From the NCBI GenBank assembly GCA_025456345.1, contig JALOKU010000003.1:57650-121649 (forward strand): a stretch of 64,000 nucleotides of DNA, in the 5' to 3' direction. The position numbers were made by a program, and so were the translations under genes. Positions 25,917-34,449 of this stretch are shown here, piece after piece. The stretch is from Vicinamibacterales bacterium (lineage in GTDB: Bacteria > Acidobacteriota > Vicinamibacteria > Vicinamibacterales > JAKQTR01). Every line of letters starts with the position of its first letter. Position 1 is the stretch's first letter. The notes beneath the pieces are model-generated. The model did no database searches, was not told the origin of the DNA, and saw nothing but the letters and a program-made list of their open reading frames with translations.

Positions 25917-26668
25917 ACGCCGCCAACCAGGACGTGTTGAGGCTCTACCTGCTGGGTGCCGCGGACGCCGGGGCCAGAGACGGCATCGAGCAGCGGCTGT
26001 TCTCGGACGACCAGGTATTCTGGGAGCGCCTCTCCATCGCCGAGGATGACCTCATCGACGACTATGCGGCTGGCGCTCTCGACGAGGACGCGCGCCGCCA
26101 GTTCGAGTCCCACTTCCTCTGCACGGCCGAGCGCCGCGCCAAGCTGCAGTTCGCCCTCGCGCTTCGCGCGTACGCCCGCGAGGAACCGGCCGAACGCACA
26201 GGTGCCGTCAACTGGCTGCGCGCGCCGTCGGCGCTGCCGCGCTGGGCCGTGGCCGCAGCGGCGTCGCTGTTGGTGCTGCTGCCCGGAGTGATCTGGCAGT
26301 TCGCGCCCGGCGGCCGCGCGCCGGCCGTCGTGTCGGTCTCACTCGCGCCCGGCATGCTCCGGGACGCTGGCGGCGAGATTGCCCGCGTCGTGCCGGCCCC
26401 GGGTTGCCAGGTGATGCACCTGGATCTCACGGCGGGCACTGAGCCTTACTCCGGCTACGCCGCCACGGTCTTCGACGTGAACGGCGAGGCTCTCTGGTCG
26501 CAGCACAGGCTGGCCGGCGTGACGCGCGAGGGCGCGATTGCGGTCAGGCTGACGCTGCCGTGCGACCTGCTGCCCGAGGGCGACTACTGGGTCCGGCTGT
26601 CGGGGTTGTCGCCGGGCCAGGAACCCGCACCACTCGACCGGTACGACTTCCGGGTGCTGCGCCAGTAA
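25913..26668 (+). CDS. single-pass membrane anti-sigma-like protein
   Basis: 251 residues. The cytoplasmic N-terminal helical region (about 1-90) has the motif AEDDLIDDYAAGALDEDAR, then FESHFLCTAERRAKL, typical of the anti-sigma-like proteins beside CHAT loci, with H and C spaced loosely as in zinc-type anti-sigma domains. One transmembrane helix is at about 109-131. The extracytoplasmic beta domain (about 135-250) contains GYAATVFDVNGEALWS and LPEGDYWVRLSGL. The ATG at 25913 overlaps the STAS stop (ATGA). Probable sigma sequestering sensor; function inferred from layout. Confidence 0.75.
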   Translation: MNAANQDVLRLYLLGAADAGARDGIEQRLFSDDQVFWERLSIAEDDLIDDYAAGALDEDARRQFESHFLCTAERRAKLQFALALRAYAREEPAERTGAVNWLRAPSALPRWAVAAAASLLVLLPGVIWQFAPGGRAPAVVSVSLAPGMLRDAGGEIARVVPAPGCQVMHLDLTAGTEPYSGYAATVFDVNGEALWSQHRLAGVTREGAIAVRLTLPCDLLPEGDYWVRLSGLSPGQEPAPLDRYDFRVLRQ

Positions 26669-26703
26669 CGAGCCGCCGCGCCGTCACGGGCGCCCGGTGT
26701 ACG

Positions 26704-27588
26704 ATGGCGTCCGTGCTGCGCATCCCGGCCCGGGGCCAGATCCTGCTGACGGCGCTTCTGCTCTCAACCGGCGGCGCCGGCATCAAGGCCGTGTCGCTGA
26801 CGAACTGGCAGATCGCCAGTTTCCGATCCGGCATCGCCGCCATCGTCCTGCTGCTCGCGGTCCGGCGGCTGCCCCGCTTTTCGGCCTCGTCGCTGCTCGT
26901 CGGCGCCGCCTACGCCGCGACCGTCATCACGTTCATCACCGCGAACAAGCTCACCACGGCCGCGAACACGGTGTTCTTCCAGGGGACCGCGCCGCTCTAT
27001 CTCGCCGTGCTCGCACCGGCGCTGCTCGGTGAACGCCTGCCGCGGCGGGACGTCCCGATCCTCTTCGCCATCGCGGCGGGCATGGTTCTGCTCTTCCTTG
27101 GACACAGCGACCCCACCGCCAGCGCGCCCAACCGGCTCCTGGGCAATTCGATTGGCGTCGTCAGCGGGTGCTGCTGGAGCCTCACGCTGCTCGGCCTGCG
27201 ATGGCTCGAGAAGCAGGACCCGTCGGCGAAGGGGGCGGCATCCGGCAACGCGGCCGTCGTGGGGAACGTCCTGGCCTTCGCGGGCTGCCTGCCGCTCGCG
27301 CTGCCGGTCTCCAGCCTGAGCGCCGGGGATGTGGCCGGCCTGGCCTACCTCGGCGTGTTCCAGGTCGGCCTCTCGTACGTGCTGCTGACGCGCTCCATTA
27401 CACACGTGCCGGCCGTTGAAGCCTCGCTGCTGCTGCTGGTGGAACCTGCCCTGAGCCCGCTCTGGGCGTGGCTGCTCCATCGGGAGGCCCCGGGCCTCTG
27501 GCCCTTCGCAGGCGGCGCGCTCATCATCGGTGCCGCGGCCTGGAAGGCGCTGCGCGGAGGGCGGCCGGCCGAGCGGCGCTCACGCTGA
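26704..27588 (+). CDS. EamA/DMT-family transporter
   Basis: 294 residues, ten predicted helices in two EamA repeats (about 8-135 and 150-285). Family features include the SLTNWQIASFRSGIAAIVLLL first-repeat end, GTAPLYLAVLAPALLGERLPRRD and the second repeat ending LLLVEPALSPLWAWLLHREAP. Probable exporter of metabolites or amino acids; substrate unknown. The ATG at 26704 begins right before the first helix. The end overlaps the convergent HdeD gene by 9 bases. Confidence 0.88.
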   Translation: MASVLRIPARGQILLTALLLSTGGAGIKAVSLTNWQIASFRSGIAAIVLLLAVRRLPRFSASSLLVGAAYAATVITFITANKLTTAANTVFFQGTAPLYLAVLAPALLGERLPRRDVPILFAIAAGMVLLFLGHSDPTASAPNRLLGNSIGVVSGCCWSLTLLGLRWLEKQDPSAKGAASGNAAVVGNVLAFAGCLPLALPVSSLSAGDVAGLAYLGVFQVGLSYVLLTRSITHVPAVEASLLLLVEPALSPLWAWLLHREAPGLWPFAGGALIIGAAAWKALRGGRPAERRSR

Positions 27589-28131
27589 CGCGCGCTTGGC
27601 TCCCTTGAGCTTGAAGCCGAGCGCAATGAGGATGACCCCGGACAGGATCGCAAACGATCCGATCACCCAGATGAGCGCGACGGCGCCCGCGCCGGGCCTG
27701 AAGAAGAGGAACAGCCCGAAGAGCACCGACAGCGCGCCCTCGGCGATGAGCCAGCCTTCGCCCTGAATCTCCTTGCGCAGCCGGACGGCAACGGCCATCT
27801 CGGAGATGCCGCGCACCACGTGCCACGCGGCGATGAAGTACAGCAGCAGCAGCGCCGTGAGCCCGGGGTACATGAAGGTCACGACGCCGGCGGCGATGCC
27901 CGCCAGGCCGATGATCAGCACCGACCAGGGAAAGGCCTCGCCCGCCTTGCGCTTCGTGAAGGCCGCGATGGCGGCGACGATGCCGTCGGCGAAGGCGTAG
28001 GCGCCGTACAGCAGGACGAGGACCGCCAGCGTGACGCCCGGCAGCACCAGCGCGCCGATGCCGAACAGGATCGCCAGCGCGCCGCGCAGGAGGAATACCC
28101 ACCAGTTCTTGGCCAGTCGTTCCAGGATCAT
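27580..28131 (-). CDS. HdeD/DUF308-family membrane protein
   Basis: 183 residues, six helices in three pairs: repeats NWWVFLLRGALAILFGIGAL, FPWSVLIIGLAGIAAGVVTF and GWLIAEGALSVLFGLFLFF are typical of HdeD. The E. coli homologue is linked to acid resistance at high cell density. No partner in the region. Its 3' end overlaps the DMT transporter. Confidence 0.88.
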   Translation of the reverse strand: MILERLAKNWWVFLLRGALAILFGIGALVLPGVTLAVLVLLYGAYAFADGIVAAIAAFTKRKAGEAFPWSVLIIGLAGIAAGVVTFMYPGLTALLLLYFIAAWHVVRGISEMAVAVRLRKEIQGEGWLIAEGALSVLFGLFLFFRPGAGAVALIWVIGSFAILSGVILIALGFKLKGAKRASA

Positions 28132-28322
28132 CTCGCCCTCCCCAAAATGCAGCCGCCACGAGGCTGCAGCGTGTCAATATACCGCAGCCCGGGCATCTTC
28201 GACGGGTGCGTACGCACGAAGGCGGCAGGCCACGACAGGTTCCTCCCTGTCTGTTACCCACCGCCTCGAAAACTGGTCGGGATGACCCTTCGACTACGCT
28301 CAGGATCATCCCGAAGCGAAAC
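28132..28322. other. intergenic region with tRNA-end duplication
   Basis: 191 bases between tRNA-Pro and HdeD, no gene seen. It contains a copy of the tRNA 3' end and a REP-like sequence, listed separately. Confidence 0.5.
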
Positions 28323-28335
28323 TGGTCGGGATGAC
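28270..28335. repeat. 17-bp direct repeat of the tRNA-Pro 3' end flanking a REP-like insert
   Basis: AAACTGGTCGGGATGAC occurs at 28270-28286 and again at 28319-28335, where it covers the CCA end and acceptor strand of tRNA-Pro. The 32 bases between contain CTTCGACTACGCTCAGGATC and an inverted CATCCCGAAG, resembling intergenic REP-like elements seen in many bacteria. Confidence 0.7.
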
Positions 28336-28399
28336 TGGATTCGAACCAGCGACCCCCTGAACCCCATTCAGGTGCGCTACCAGGCTGCGCTACATCCCG
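28323..28399 (-). tRNA. tRNA-Pro (GGG)
   Basis: 77 bases: acceptor CGGGATG/CATCCCG, D arm GCGC/GCGC, anticodon stem CCTGA/TCAGG with loop ATGGGGT (anticodon GGG), T arm GCTGG-TTCGAAT-CCAGT, encoded CCA. It lies 23 bases after the MerR gene on the same strand and shows no promoter of its own. Confidence 0.96.
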
Positions 28400-28422
28400 A
28401 CGACCGACTCACCAAACCCGCC

Positions 28423-28923
28423 CTACGACCGGGCCGGCTTCTTCTTCGGACTCTTCTTCGTGCCGCCCGCGGACCGCGCTCCCCCGCCTTCGGCGGGCTC
28501 GAACTCGAGCACGCCGGGCTTCACCGGCGGAGGCCACGAGCCCTCTTTCTTCGGCTGAGCGTCACCGAGCAAGCCCAACAATTCCCGAAGCCCGGTCCTG
28601 ATCTCGCCGAGTTTCTCGCGCGCCTCGGCGTCCACAACCGGAGCGGGGGCCTCGCGATCGGCCGGGGCCTCTTCCTCTTCAAGCCTGCGCCGCGCCCCCG
28701 CGAGCGTCAGGCCTTCGCTGAACACGAGGTCCTTGATTCGCAGGATCCGCTCGACGTCTGCCTGCCGGTACACCCGCGGTCCGCCCGGCGTGCGCGCCGC
28801 GCCGATCGCGGGGAATTCCATCTCCCACGACCGCAGCACGTATGACTGCACGCCCGCGATCTCGCAAACCTCCGCCGCCTTGAACGACTCCCGATCCGGA
28901 ATGGTCGCGCGCGTCTCAGCCAC
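28423..28923 (-). CDS. MerR-family transcriptional regulator
   Basis: 166 residues. The winged helix-turn-helix is at about 14-80 (FKAAEVCEIAGVQSYVLRSWEMEFP, then GGPRVYRQADVERIL). A Pro/Ala-rich C-terminal part without Cys metal ligands ends in a Lys-rich tail. It belongs to the short MerR group often found between an HU/IHF gene and tRNA-Pro; here HU is on the far side of der. The GTG at 28923 has AAGAGG upstream and an extended -10 (TGG TATACT, minus strand 28937-28942). Confidence 0.88.
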   Translation of the reverse strand: MAETRATIPDRESFKAAEVCEIAGVQSYVLRSWEMEFPAIGAARTPGGPRVYRQADVERILRIKDLVFSEGLTLAGARRRLEEEEAPADREAPAPVVDAEAREKLGEIRTGLRELLGLLGDAQPKKEGSWPPPVKPGVLEFEPAEGGGARSAGGTKKSPKKKPARS

Positions 28924-28936
28924 GAAGCCTCTTGGC

Positions 28937-28942
28937 AGTATA
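28937..28942 (-). promoter_or_regulatory. extended -10 promoter of the MerR gene
   Basis: On the minus strand TGG directly precedes TATACT, 13 bases before the GTG start and just after the end of der. No -35 match. The transcript probably includes tRNA-Pro. Confidence 0.45.
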
Positions 28943-28959
28943 CCATGCCGGTCGCCGGG

Positions 28960-30396
28960 TCACCGGCGCCCCGACCGGGCGCGCACTTCGATCCGGATCG
29001 GCGAGCCTTCGAAGCCGAAGGCCTCCCGCAGCCGGTTCACCAGAAACCGCTCGTACGAGAAATGAAACGTCGTCGCCACGTTGGTGAAGAACACGAACGT
29101 CGGCGGCGCAATGGCCACCTGGGTGGCGTACATCACCCGCACCTCCCGCCGCCCAGGGCTTACGGGCGGGTTGGCGGCGGTCACGTCGCGGACGAATCGG
29201 TTGAGCTCGCCGCTCGGCACCCGCCGGCGCCGGCGCTCCGAAACGCGGTCAATGGTCTCGAGCAGTTTCGGCACGCGCTCGCCGGTCCGGGCCGAGATGT
29301 GGATCACGGGCGCGTAGTCGAGGAACTTCATCTGCCGGGCGAGTTCGTCGTCGAACTTTCGCGCGGCCGGCGGCCCGCCGTCCTTCAAGAGGTCCCACTT
29401 GTTCGCGGCCACGATGAGCCCGCGCCCGGCCTTGTCGGCGGCCCCCGCGATCGCGGCGTCCTGGTCGGTGGCGCCCTCTACGGAATCGAGCACCAGCACC
29501 ACGACCTCAGCACGCTCGATGGCCCGCTTCGACTGCATGGCGCTCACGCGTTCGACCGCCCCGGACCGCGCCACGCTTCCCGGGCGGCGGATGCCGGCGG
29601 TGTCGACGATCCGGAACCGGCGCTTCCGCCACTGCAACTCCGTGTCGATGGCATCGCGCGTGGTCCCCGGCATGGGGCTGACCAAGACGCGCTCCTCACG
29701 CAGCATCCGGTTCACCAGGGACGACTTGCCGACGTTGGGCCGGCCGACAATCGCCACCGCCGTAACGTCCGGGCGCTCATCGCGCGGAGGGGCCGCGCTG
29801 TCGGCCTCCTCACCCGCGTCAGCGGCCTCGCCCGCGGGCTCCGTCACCGGCGCCGGGCGCGAGCCGAGCCGGGCGATGACCTCTTCGAGCAAGTCTCCGA
29901 TTCCGCGGCCGTGCTCCGCCGAGATCGCGATCACGGGCTCGAAGCCCAGGCGATGGAACTCGAGGGTTCCAGCCTGCGCGCGCCGGTCGTCGGACTTGTT
30001 GACGGCCAGGACCACGGGCTTGCCTGAACCACGCAGCGCCTCGGCGACCTCCTGGTCAGCCGGAAGTGCGCCGCTGACGGCGTCGGCCACGAACACGACC
30101 ACCGACGCCTCTTGCAGCGCCCGCTGGCCGCGCGCGGACACCATGTCGTGGAGCGGATCCTCGCTCGCCCCGAACATCCCGCCCGTATCAGTCAGCAGGA
30201 AGCGTACGCCGCCCCACTCCGCCTTGCTGCTGTTGACGTCTCTGGTGGTCCCAGCAATCGGGGCGACGATGGCGCGCCGGATCCCAGTGATCCGATTGAA
30301 CAGCGTCGACTTACCGACGTTGGGCCGCCCCACCAGCACGACGGTTTGCAGTTTCTTCGGCACCTGGCCCCGTTTCCCCCTGAAATCCTCAGTCAT
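28960..30396 (-). CDS. der: ribosome assembly GTPase Der (EngA)
   Basis: 478 residues, tandem GTPase domains and a KH-like end. The first G1 VGRPNVGKSTLFNR is at about 22-35 with DTGGM and NKSD. The second G1 VGRPNVGKSSLVNR is at about 218-231 with DTAG and NKWD. The KH-like domain begins at about 395. It acts in 50S subunit maturation. An acidic/Ala-rich linker joins the two G domains. The ATG at 30396 has GAAGGG 5-10 bases upstream. Confidence 0.95.
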   Translation of the reverse strand: MTEDFRGKRGQVPKKLQTVVLVGRPNVGKSTLFNRITGIRRAIVAPIAGTTRDVNSSKAEWGGVRFLLTDTGGMFGASEDPLHDMVSARGQRALQEASVVVFVADAVSGALPADQEVAEALRGSGKPVVLAVNKSDDRRAQAGTLEFHRLGFEPVIAISAEHGRGIGDLLEEVIARLGSRPAPVTEPAGEAADAGEEADSAAPPRDERPDVTAVAIVGRPNVGKSSLVNRMLREERVLVSPMPGTTRDAIDTELQWRKRRFRIVDTAGIRRPGSVARSGAVERVSAMQSKRAIERAEVVVLVLDSVEGATDQDAAIAGAADKAGRGLIVAANKWDLLKDGGPPAARKFDDELARQMKFLDYAPVIHISARTGERVPKLLETIDRVSERRRRRVPSGELNRFVRDVTAANPPVSPGRREVRVMYATQVAIAPPTFVFFTNVATTFHFSYERFLVNRLREAFGFEGSPIRIEVRARSGRR

Positions 30397-30579
30397 CTTA
30401 GCCCTTCGATGCACAAGTACGGCGACGTATTTGTGCCCTCAGGACCAAGTGCTGAGCGGGCACAGCCGGCCACGTACGCCGAAACGGCATCGTGGCCGGA
30501 GTCGCGAGTCGAAGTACTTGGCCGGAAACGCGCGGTACCGACGAACGGGCCACGGCGCCGGTTGGGCCTCCCGCTGGCC
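30397..30579. other. intergenic region between der and the HU gene
   Basis: No gene seen. It contains an inverted repeat GCACAA (30411-30416) / TTGTGC (30431-30436), 15 bases upstream of der, that could be an operator or leader hairpin. Confidence 0.35.
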
Positions 30580-30608
30580 TTGACAGGCTAAGTCTCTCTC
30601 CCTATGAT
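30580..30608 (+). promoter_or_regulatory. promoter of the HU/IHF gene
   Basis: Perfect -35 TTGACA at 30580-30585, 17-base spacer, -10 TATGAT at 30603-30608. The best housekeeping promoter in the window, fitting a highly expressed nucleoid protein. Confidence 0.8.
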
Positions 30609-30644
30609 AGTTAGCAACTTTTGCCGCGAGGGAGCGCCGCCGGC

Positions 30645-30914
30645 ATGATCAAGGTCGACATCGTCAACGAAGTGGCCCGGACCGCGGACATCACGAAGGT
30701 GAAGGCCGAGTTGGCCGTCGACGCCGTGTTCGACGCCATGCGCCTGTCGATGCAGCGCGGCGACCGCATCGAACTGCGGGGCTTCGGCGTCTTCCAGGTG
30801 AAACCCCGCAAGCGGGGCATCGGCCGTAACCCGCGGACCGGTAAGGAGGTCCGCATTCCGCCGGGCCGGACGATCCGGTTCAAGCCGGGCAAGGACCTCC
30901 AGAACCTGGGCTGA
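30645..30914 (+). CDS. HU/IHF-family nucleoid DNA-binding protein
   Basis: 89 residues. The helical dimer part is at 1-45 and the beta-arm region contains IELRGFGVFQVKPRKRGIGRNPRTGK, the conserved arm with the intercalating Pro region (RNPRTG), ending VRFKPGK-like RFKPGKDLQNL. Binds and bends DNA. The ATG at 30645 has GAGGGAG 10 bases upstream; the longer frame adds 8 unlikely residues. Whether HU or IHF subtype cannot be decided. Confidence 0.93.
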   Translation: MIKVDIVNEVARTADITKVKAELAVDAVFDAMRLSMQRGDRIELRGFGVFQVKPRKRGIGRNPRTGKEVRIPPGRTIRFKPGKDLQNLG

Positions 30915-30941
30915 TAGCCGTCAACGCGGTCCGAAGGCATC

Positions 30942-31925
30942 GTGTCTGATTCCCGGCAGTTCCCCGAATACGCTCCGCCGCCGGCTGAGCCCGCTGCCGC
31001 GTGGCATGCGGAGACGCCGCCGTCAGCACGAGTCCCGCGCGAACGGTACTGGCTCCACATCCTGCTCTTCCTGCTGACGTTCCTGACCACCACGTTGGTC
31101 GGCGCCTCGCACTGGCTCAACTTCATGGCGGAGTTCGGCAACCGGCGGGTGGTGGCCGGCGTGGGAGTGCTGGCGATTCAGGGGCTCTGGTTCTCGTTGA
31201 CCCTGCTGGCAATACTGACGGCGCACGAGTTCGGCCACTACATCGCGTGCCGCTACTATCGCGTCAGCGCGTCGCTCCCGTACTTTCTGCCGATGCCATT
31301 CGGGTTCTTCGGGACATTCGGCGCCGTGATCCGGATCCGCCAGCCGTTGACGACAAAGGCCAAGGTCTTCGATGTGGGGGTGGCAGGGCCGTTCGCCGGA
31401 TTCCTCGTGGCGGTGCCGGCGCTGCTCGTCGGCCTCGCGATGTCGACCGTCGCGCCGCTGCCGCCGGTATTCAGTGGCGCTGAGCTTGGCGAGCCGCTGC
31501 TCTTCAAGGCCGCGGAGTGGCTGGTGTGGGGAGACATCCCCGACACCCTGTCGCTCAATCTCCACCCGATGGCCTTCGCGGCGTGGATCGGGCTGCTCGT
31601 GACGGCGCTCAATCTGCTCCCGGTCGGGCAGCTCGACGGCGGGCACATCGCCTACGCCGTGTTCGGGCGGCGTTCCCTCTACGTCACGATCGGGGCGATC
31701 GCGGTCGCGATGGGCCTGTGTTTCTACTCGTCGTCGTGGATCGTTTGGACCGGCCTGCTCGTCGCGATGCTCACCTTCTTCGGCTGGCGTCATCCGCCGG
31801 CCTGGGACGATCACGTCCCGCTCGATCGCACGCGCCTCGTTCTGGCGCTGGTGGCGCTTGTCGTGTTTGTCGTCTGCTTCACGCCGGCGCCCATCGAACC
31901 CCTCGACCTGATTCGTCCGCAGTAG
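30942..31925 (+). CDS. M50-family site-2-type intramembrane metalloprotease
   Basis: 327 residues, about seven hydrophobic segments. The zinc motif HEFGH is at about residue 90 and the second ligand motif NLLPVGQLDGGH at about 225-236. There is no PDZ domain, so it differs from RseP and belongs to the short S2P group. Such enzymes cut transmembrane helices, often of anti-sigma factors. GTG start at 30942, 27 bases after the HU gene. A tie to the sigma locus 4 kb upstream is possible but unproven. Confidence 0.87.
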   Translation: MSDSRQFPEYAPPPAEPAAAWHAETPPSARVPRERYWLHILLFLLTFLTTTLVGASHWLNFMAEFGNRRVVAGVGVLAIQGLWFSLTLLAILTAHEFGHYIACRYYRVSASLPYFLPMPFGFFGTFGAVIRIRQPLTTKAKVFDVGVAGPFAGFLVAVPALLVGLAMSTVAPLPPVFSGAELGEPLLFKAAEWLVWGDIPDTLSLNLHPMAFAAWIGLLVTALNLLPVGQLDGGHIAYAVFGRRSLYVTIGAIAVAMGLCFYSSSWIVWTGLLVAMLTFFGWRHPPAWDDHVPLDRTRLVLALVALVVFVVCFTPAPIEPLDLIRPQ

Positions 31926-31932
31926 ACTCGCG

Positions 31933-34443
31933 TCAGAGGATGCTGAGCGGATCGACGTCGATGACCGTCCTGCGCCGGAGATCCGGCCGCGCGCGCAGCG
32001 CGGCAAGCACGGCGGCCCGCATGTCGGCGCGCGCGGCCGGCGGTCCTTTCACGAAGAACTGCGCACGGTGTTCGCCGCGCAGCCGTGCCAGCGGCGCCGG
32101 CGCGGGGCCGAGCACCAGGAACCGCGTCTCTCCGCCGGCGCTCCTGATCCGCCCGACGAGATCGCCTGCCCCGGACATTGCGTCGCGATCGCTCGGCGCC
32201 CGCACCACGCCGTTGATGAGCGCGACCACTGGCGGGTAGCGCATCGCGCGCCTGAACGCCAGTTCCCGCTCGTAGAACGCCGGGTAGTCCTGCCGGCAGG
32301 CGAGTTCCACGCTGTAGTGTCCCGGGAACACCGTCTGGATGATGGCTTCCCCTGCCGTCGGGCCTCGCCCGGACCGCCCGACCACCTGCGTCAGCAGCTG
32401 AAACGTCCGCTCGGCCGAACGGAAGTCGGCCAGCCCGAGACCGACGTCGGCGGAGATGACGCCCACCAGCGTCACGCGCGGAAAATCGTGGCCCTTCGCG
32501 ATCATCTGGGTGCCGACCAGGACGTCGAGGTCGCCGTCACCGAAACGCGCCAGCGTCTCGGCCACCACGCCCCTGCGCCGGGCCGTGTCGCGATCCAGGC
32601 GCGCCACCCGGGCCGTCGGGAACAGCTGCCGGACCTCGGCCTCGACCCGCTCGGTGCCGTAGCCGAGCAGCTCGAGGAACGGCCCGCCGCAGTGCTGGCA
32701 GGTCCGAGGCACCTGCCTCGCGTGGTTGCAGTAATGACAGACCGCCCTCCCGCGCCCGTGCACGACCAGCGACACCGAGCAGCTCGGGCACTCCATCGTG
32801 GCGCCGCACTGCCGGCAGAACACCGAGGTCGAGAACCCCCGGCGGTTCAGCAGGACCAGCACCTGCTCGCGCCGTTCGAGCCGCTCCTGAATGGCCTGGC
32901 ACAGGGCGCGGCTGACGATCTGTTCCGGGCCGACTTCCGCGAACTCCTCCCGCATGTTGACGGTGCGCACTGAGGCCAGCGGCCGATCCATGACGCGGCG
33001 CTCGAGCGTCAGCAGTTCATACCGGCCCCGCGTCGCGTGCGCGTACGATTCCATCGAGGGCGTCGCCGACCCGAGCACCACCAGCGCCCGCCGCTCTCTC
33101 CCGCGGACGATGGCGACGTCGCGGCCGTTGTACCGCGGGCTCTCGTCCTGTTTGTACGACGCGTCGTGCTCCTCGTCGACGACGATGAGGCCGATGTCGG
33201 GGAGCGGCGCGAAGACGGCCGACCGGGTGCCGACGACCACGTCGATGTCGCCGCGACGGATGCGCTGCCACTGATCGTGGCGCTCGCCGTCGGACAGGCC
33301 GCTGTGCTGGATGGCCACACGGTCGACGAACCGCGCGCGGAAGGCGGCCGCCACGCCCAGCGTCAGGGCGATTTCGGGCACGAGCACCAGGGCACGCCTG
33401 CCCGTCCGCAGCGTGTGCTCGGCGAGGCGCGCGTACAGCTCCGTCTTGCCGCTTCCGGTTACGCCGTGCACGAGGGCGACGCGGAACGCGCCTTCGTCGA
33501 GCCGGCGTCGCAGCCGCGCGAGCACCGCGTCCTGTTCCGCCGTCAGCGCCAGGTCCAGCGCTTTCGCGGCCGCCTGTCCCGTCCGTCCCCACGGCCCGGC
33601 GAACGGGTCGCGGTCCACGGCCTGCCGCCGGATGCTCACCAGATCGCGGAGGCCCAGCCGGCGAAGGCCGCCCACGTCGAACCCGCGCTCACGCAGCGCC
33701 GGCGCCGAGAGGCCCGCGGGCGCCGCCGCCAGCGCCGTCAGCAACTCGCGCTGCCTGGCGCCGAGCCTGAGCCCCGCGGCGTCCGCGCGGCCTGCGACGT
33801 CACGCCCCTGCGCCGTGAGTTCGATGATGCGCTCCGTCTTGTACGCGACCGCCTCGCCTTCCAGCACCTGGGAGATCGCCAGCAGGCCGCTGCGCTCGAG
33901 CGCGCCCAGCACGTAGGCCAACGGCGGGCGCGCCCCGGCGGCGCCCGCGGCCGTCCTGTTCAGGCGCGTCCGCAGCGTCGACTCGGGCAGGCTTCTCGCC
34001 GCGGCGGCCGTCTCGAGCACGCGCCGCGCCAACGCGCTCAGCGGCGGTCCGGGGCCTCCAGCGACAGCCCGGCTCCCTGCCTCCGTGATGGCCACGACCC
34101 GCCGGCTTTCCAGCCAGGCCATCGGCGGCACGGCCGCGCCCACGGCTTCGCCCGGCCCGCAGGCGTAGTAGTCGGCCACCCAGCCGGCCAGGGCGACCAC
34201 GTCAGCCGGCAGGTAGGCCTCGCCGTCGAGCAGGTCGATGATGTCGCGGAGGCCGTCCGCCGCGGCGCGCGGGTCTTCGTCGGCGACCTCGTTGGTGCCG
34301 GTCACGCAGCCGGTGATCGTGCGGGCCCCGACCGGCACCAGCACGCGCGCGCCGATCGCCGGCGTGTCGATGCCGTCGGGGATCCTGTACGTGAGCAGAT
34401 CAACCTGCGGAACGGGGACGGCGACCGACGCGAGGCGGGTCAT
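31933..34443 (-). CDS. priA: primosomal protein N' (replication restart helicase PriA)
   Basis: 836 residues. The N-terminal 3' DNA-binding and winged-helix region (1-260) precedes the helicase core with Walker A GVTGSGKTELY and DEEH box. The zinc-binding insertion has four CxxC pairs (CRQCGATMECPSC, CHYC, CQHC), followed by helicase motifs ending in VGRSGRG. Restarts stalled replication forks. It ends the conserved yicC-gmk-coaBC-udg-priA run on the minus strand. Confidence 0.95.
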   Translation of the reverse strand: MTRLASVAVPVPQVDLLTYRIPDGIDTPAIGARVLVPVGARTITGCVTGTNEVADEDPRAAADGLRDIIDLLDGEAYLPADVVALAGWVADYYACGPGEAVGAAVPPMAWLESRRVVAITEAGSRAVAGGPGPPLSALARRVLETAAAARSLPESTLRTRLNRTAAGAAGARPPLAYVLGALERSGLLAISQVLEGEAVAYKTERIIELTAQGRDVAGRADAAGLRLGARQRELLTALAAAPAGLSAPALRERGFDVGGLRRLGLRDLVSIRRQAVDRDPFAGPWGRTGQAAAKALDLALTAEQDAVLARLRRRLDEGAFRVALVHGVTGSGKTELYARLAEHTLRTGRRALVLVPEIALTLGVAAAFRARFVDRVAIQHSGLSDGERHDQWQRIRRGDIDVVVGTRSAVFAPLPDIGLIVVDEEHDASYKQDESPRYNGRDVAIVRGRERRALVVLGSATPSMESYAHATRGRYELLTLERRVMDRPLASVRTVNMREEFAEVGPEQIVSRALCQAIQERLERREQVLVLLNRRGFSTSVFCRQCGATMECPSCSVSLVVHGRGRAVCHYCNHARQVPRTCQHCGGPFLELLGYGTERVEAEVRQLFPTARVARLDRDTARRRGVVAETLARFGDGDLDVLVGTQMIAKGHDFPRVTLVGVISADVGLGLADFRSAERTFQLLTQVVGRSGRGPTAGEAIIQTVFPGHYSVELACRQDYPAFYERELAFRRAMRYPPVVALINGVVRAPSDRDAMSGAGDLVGRIRSAGGETRFLVLGPAPAPLARLRGEHRAQFFVKGPPAARADMRAAVLAALRARPDLRRRTVIDVDPLSIL

Positions 34444-34449
34444 GGCCGG

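Noticed and set aside
26704..28131. Membership of the DMT transporter and HdeD genes in the CHAT/sigma locus
   Set aside because: No overlap or coupling to the locus; HdeD is on the other strand, and both are common independent genes.
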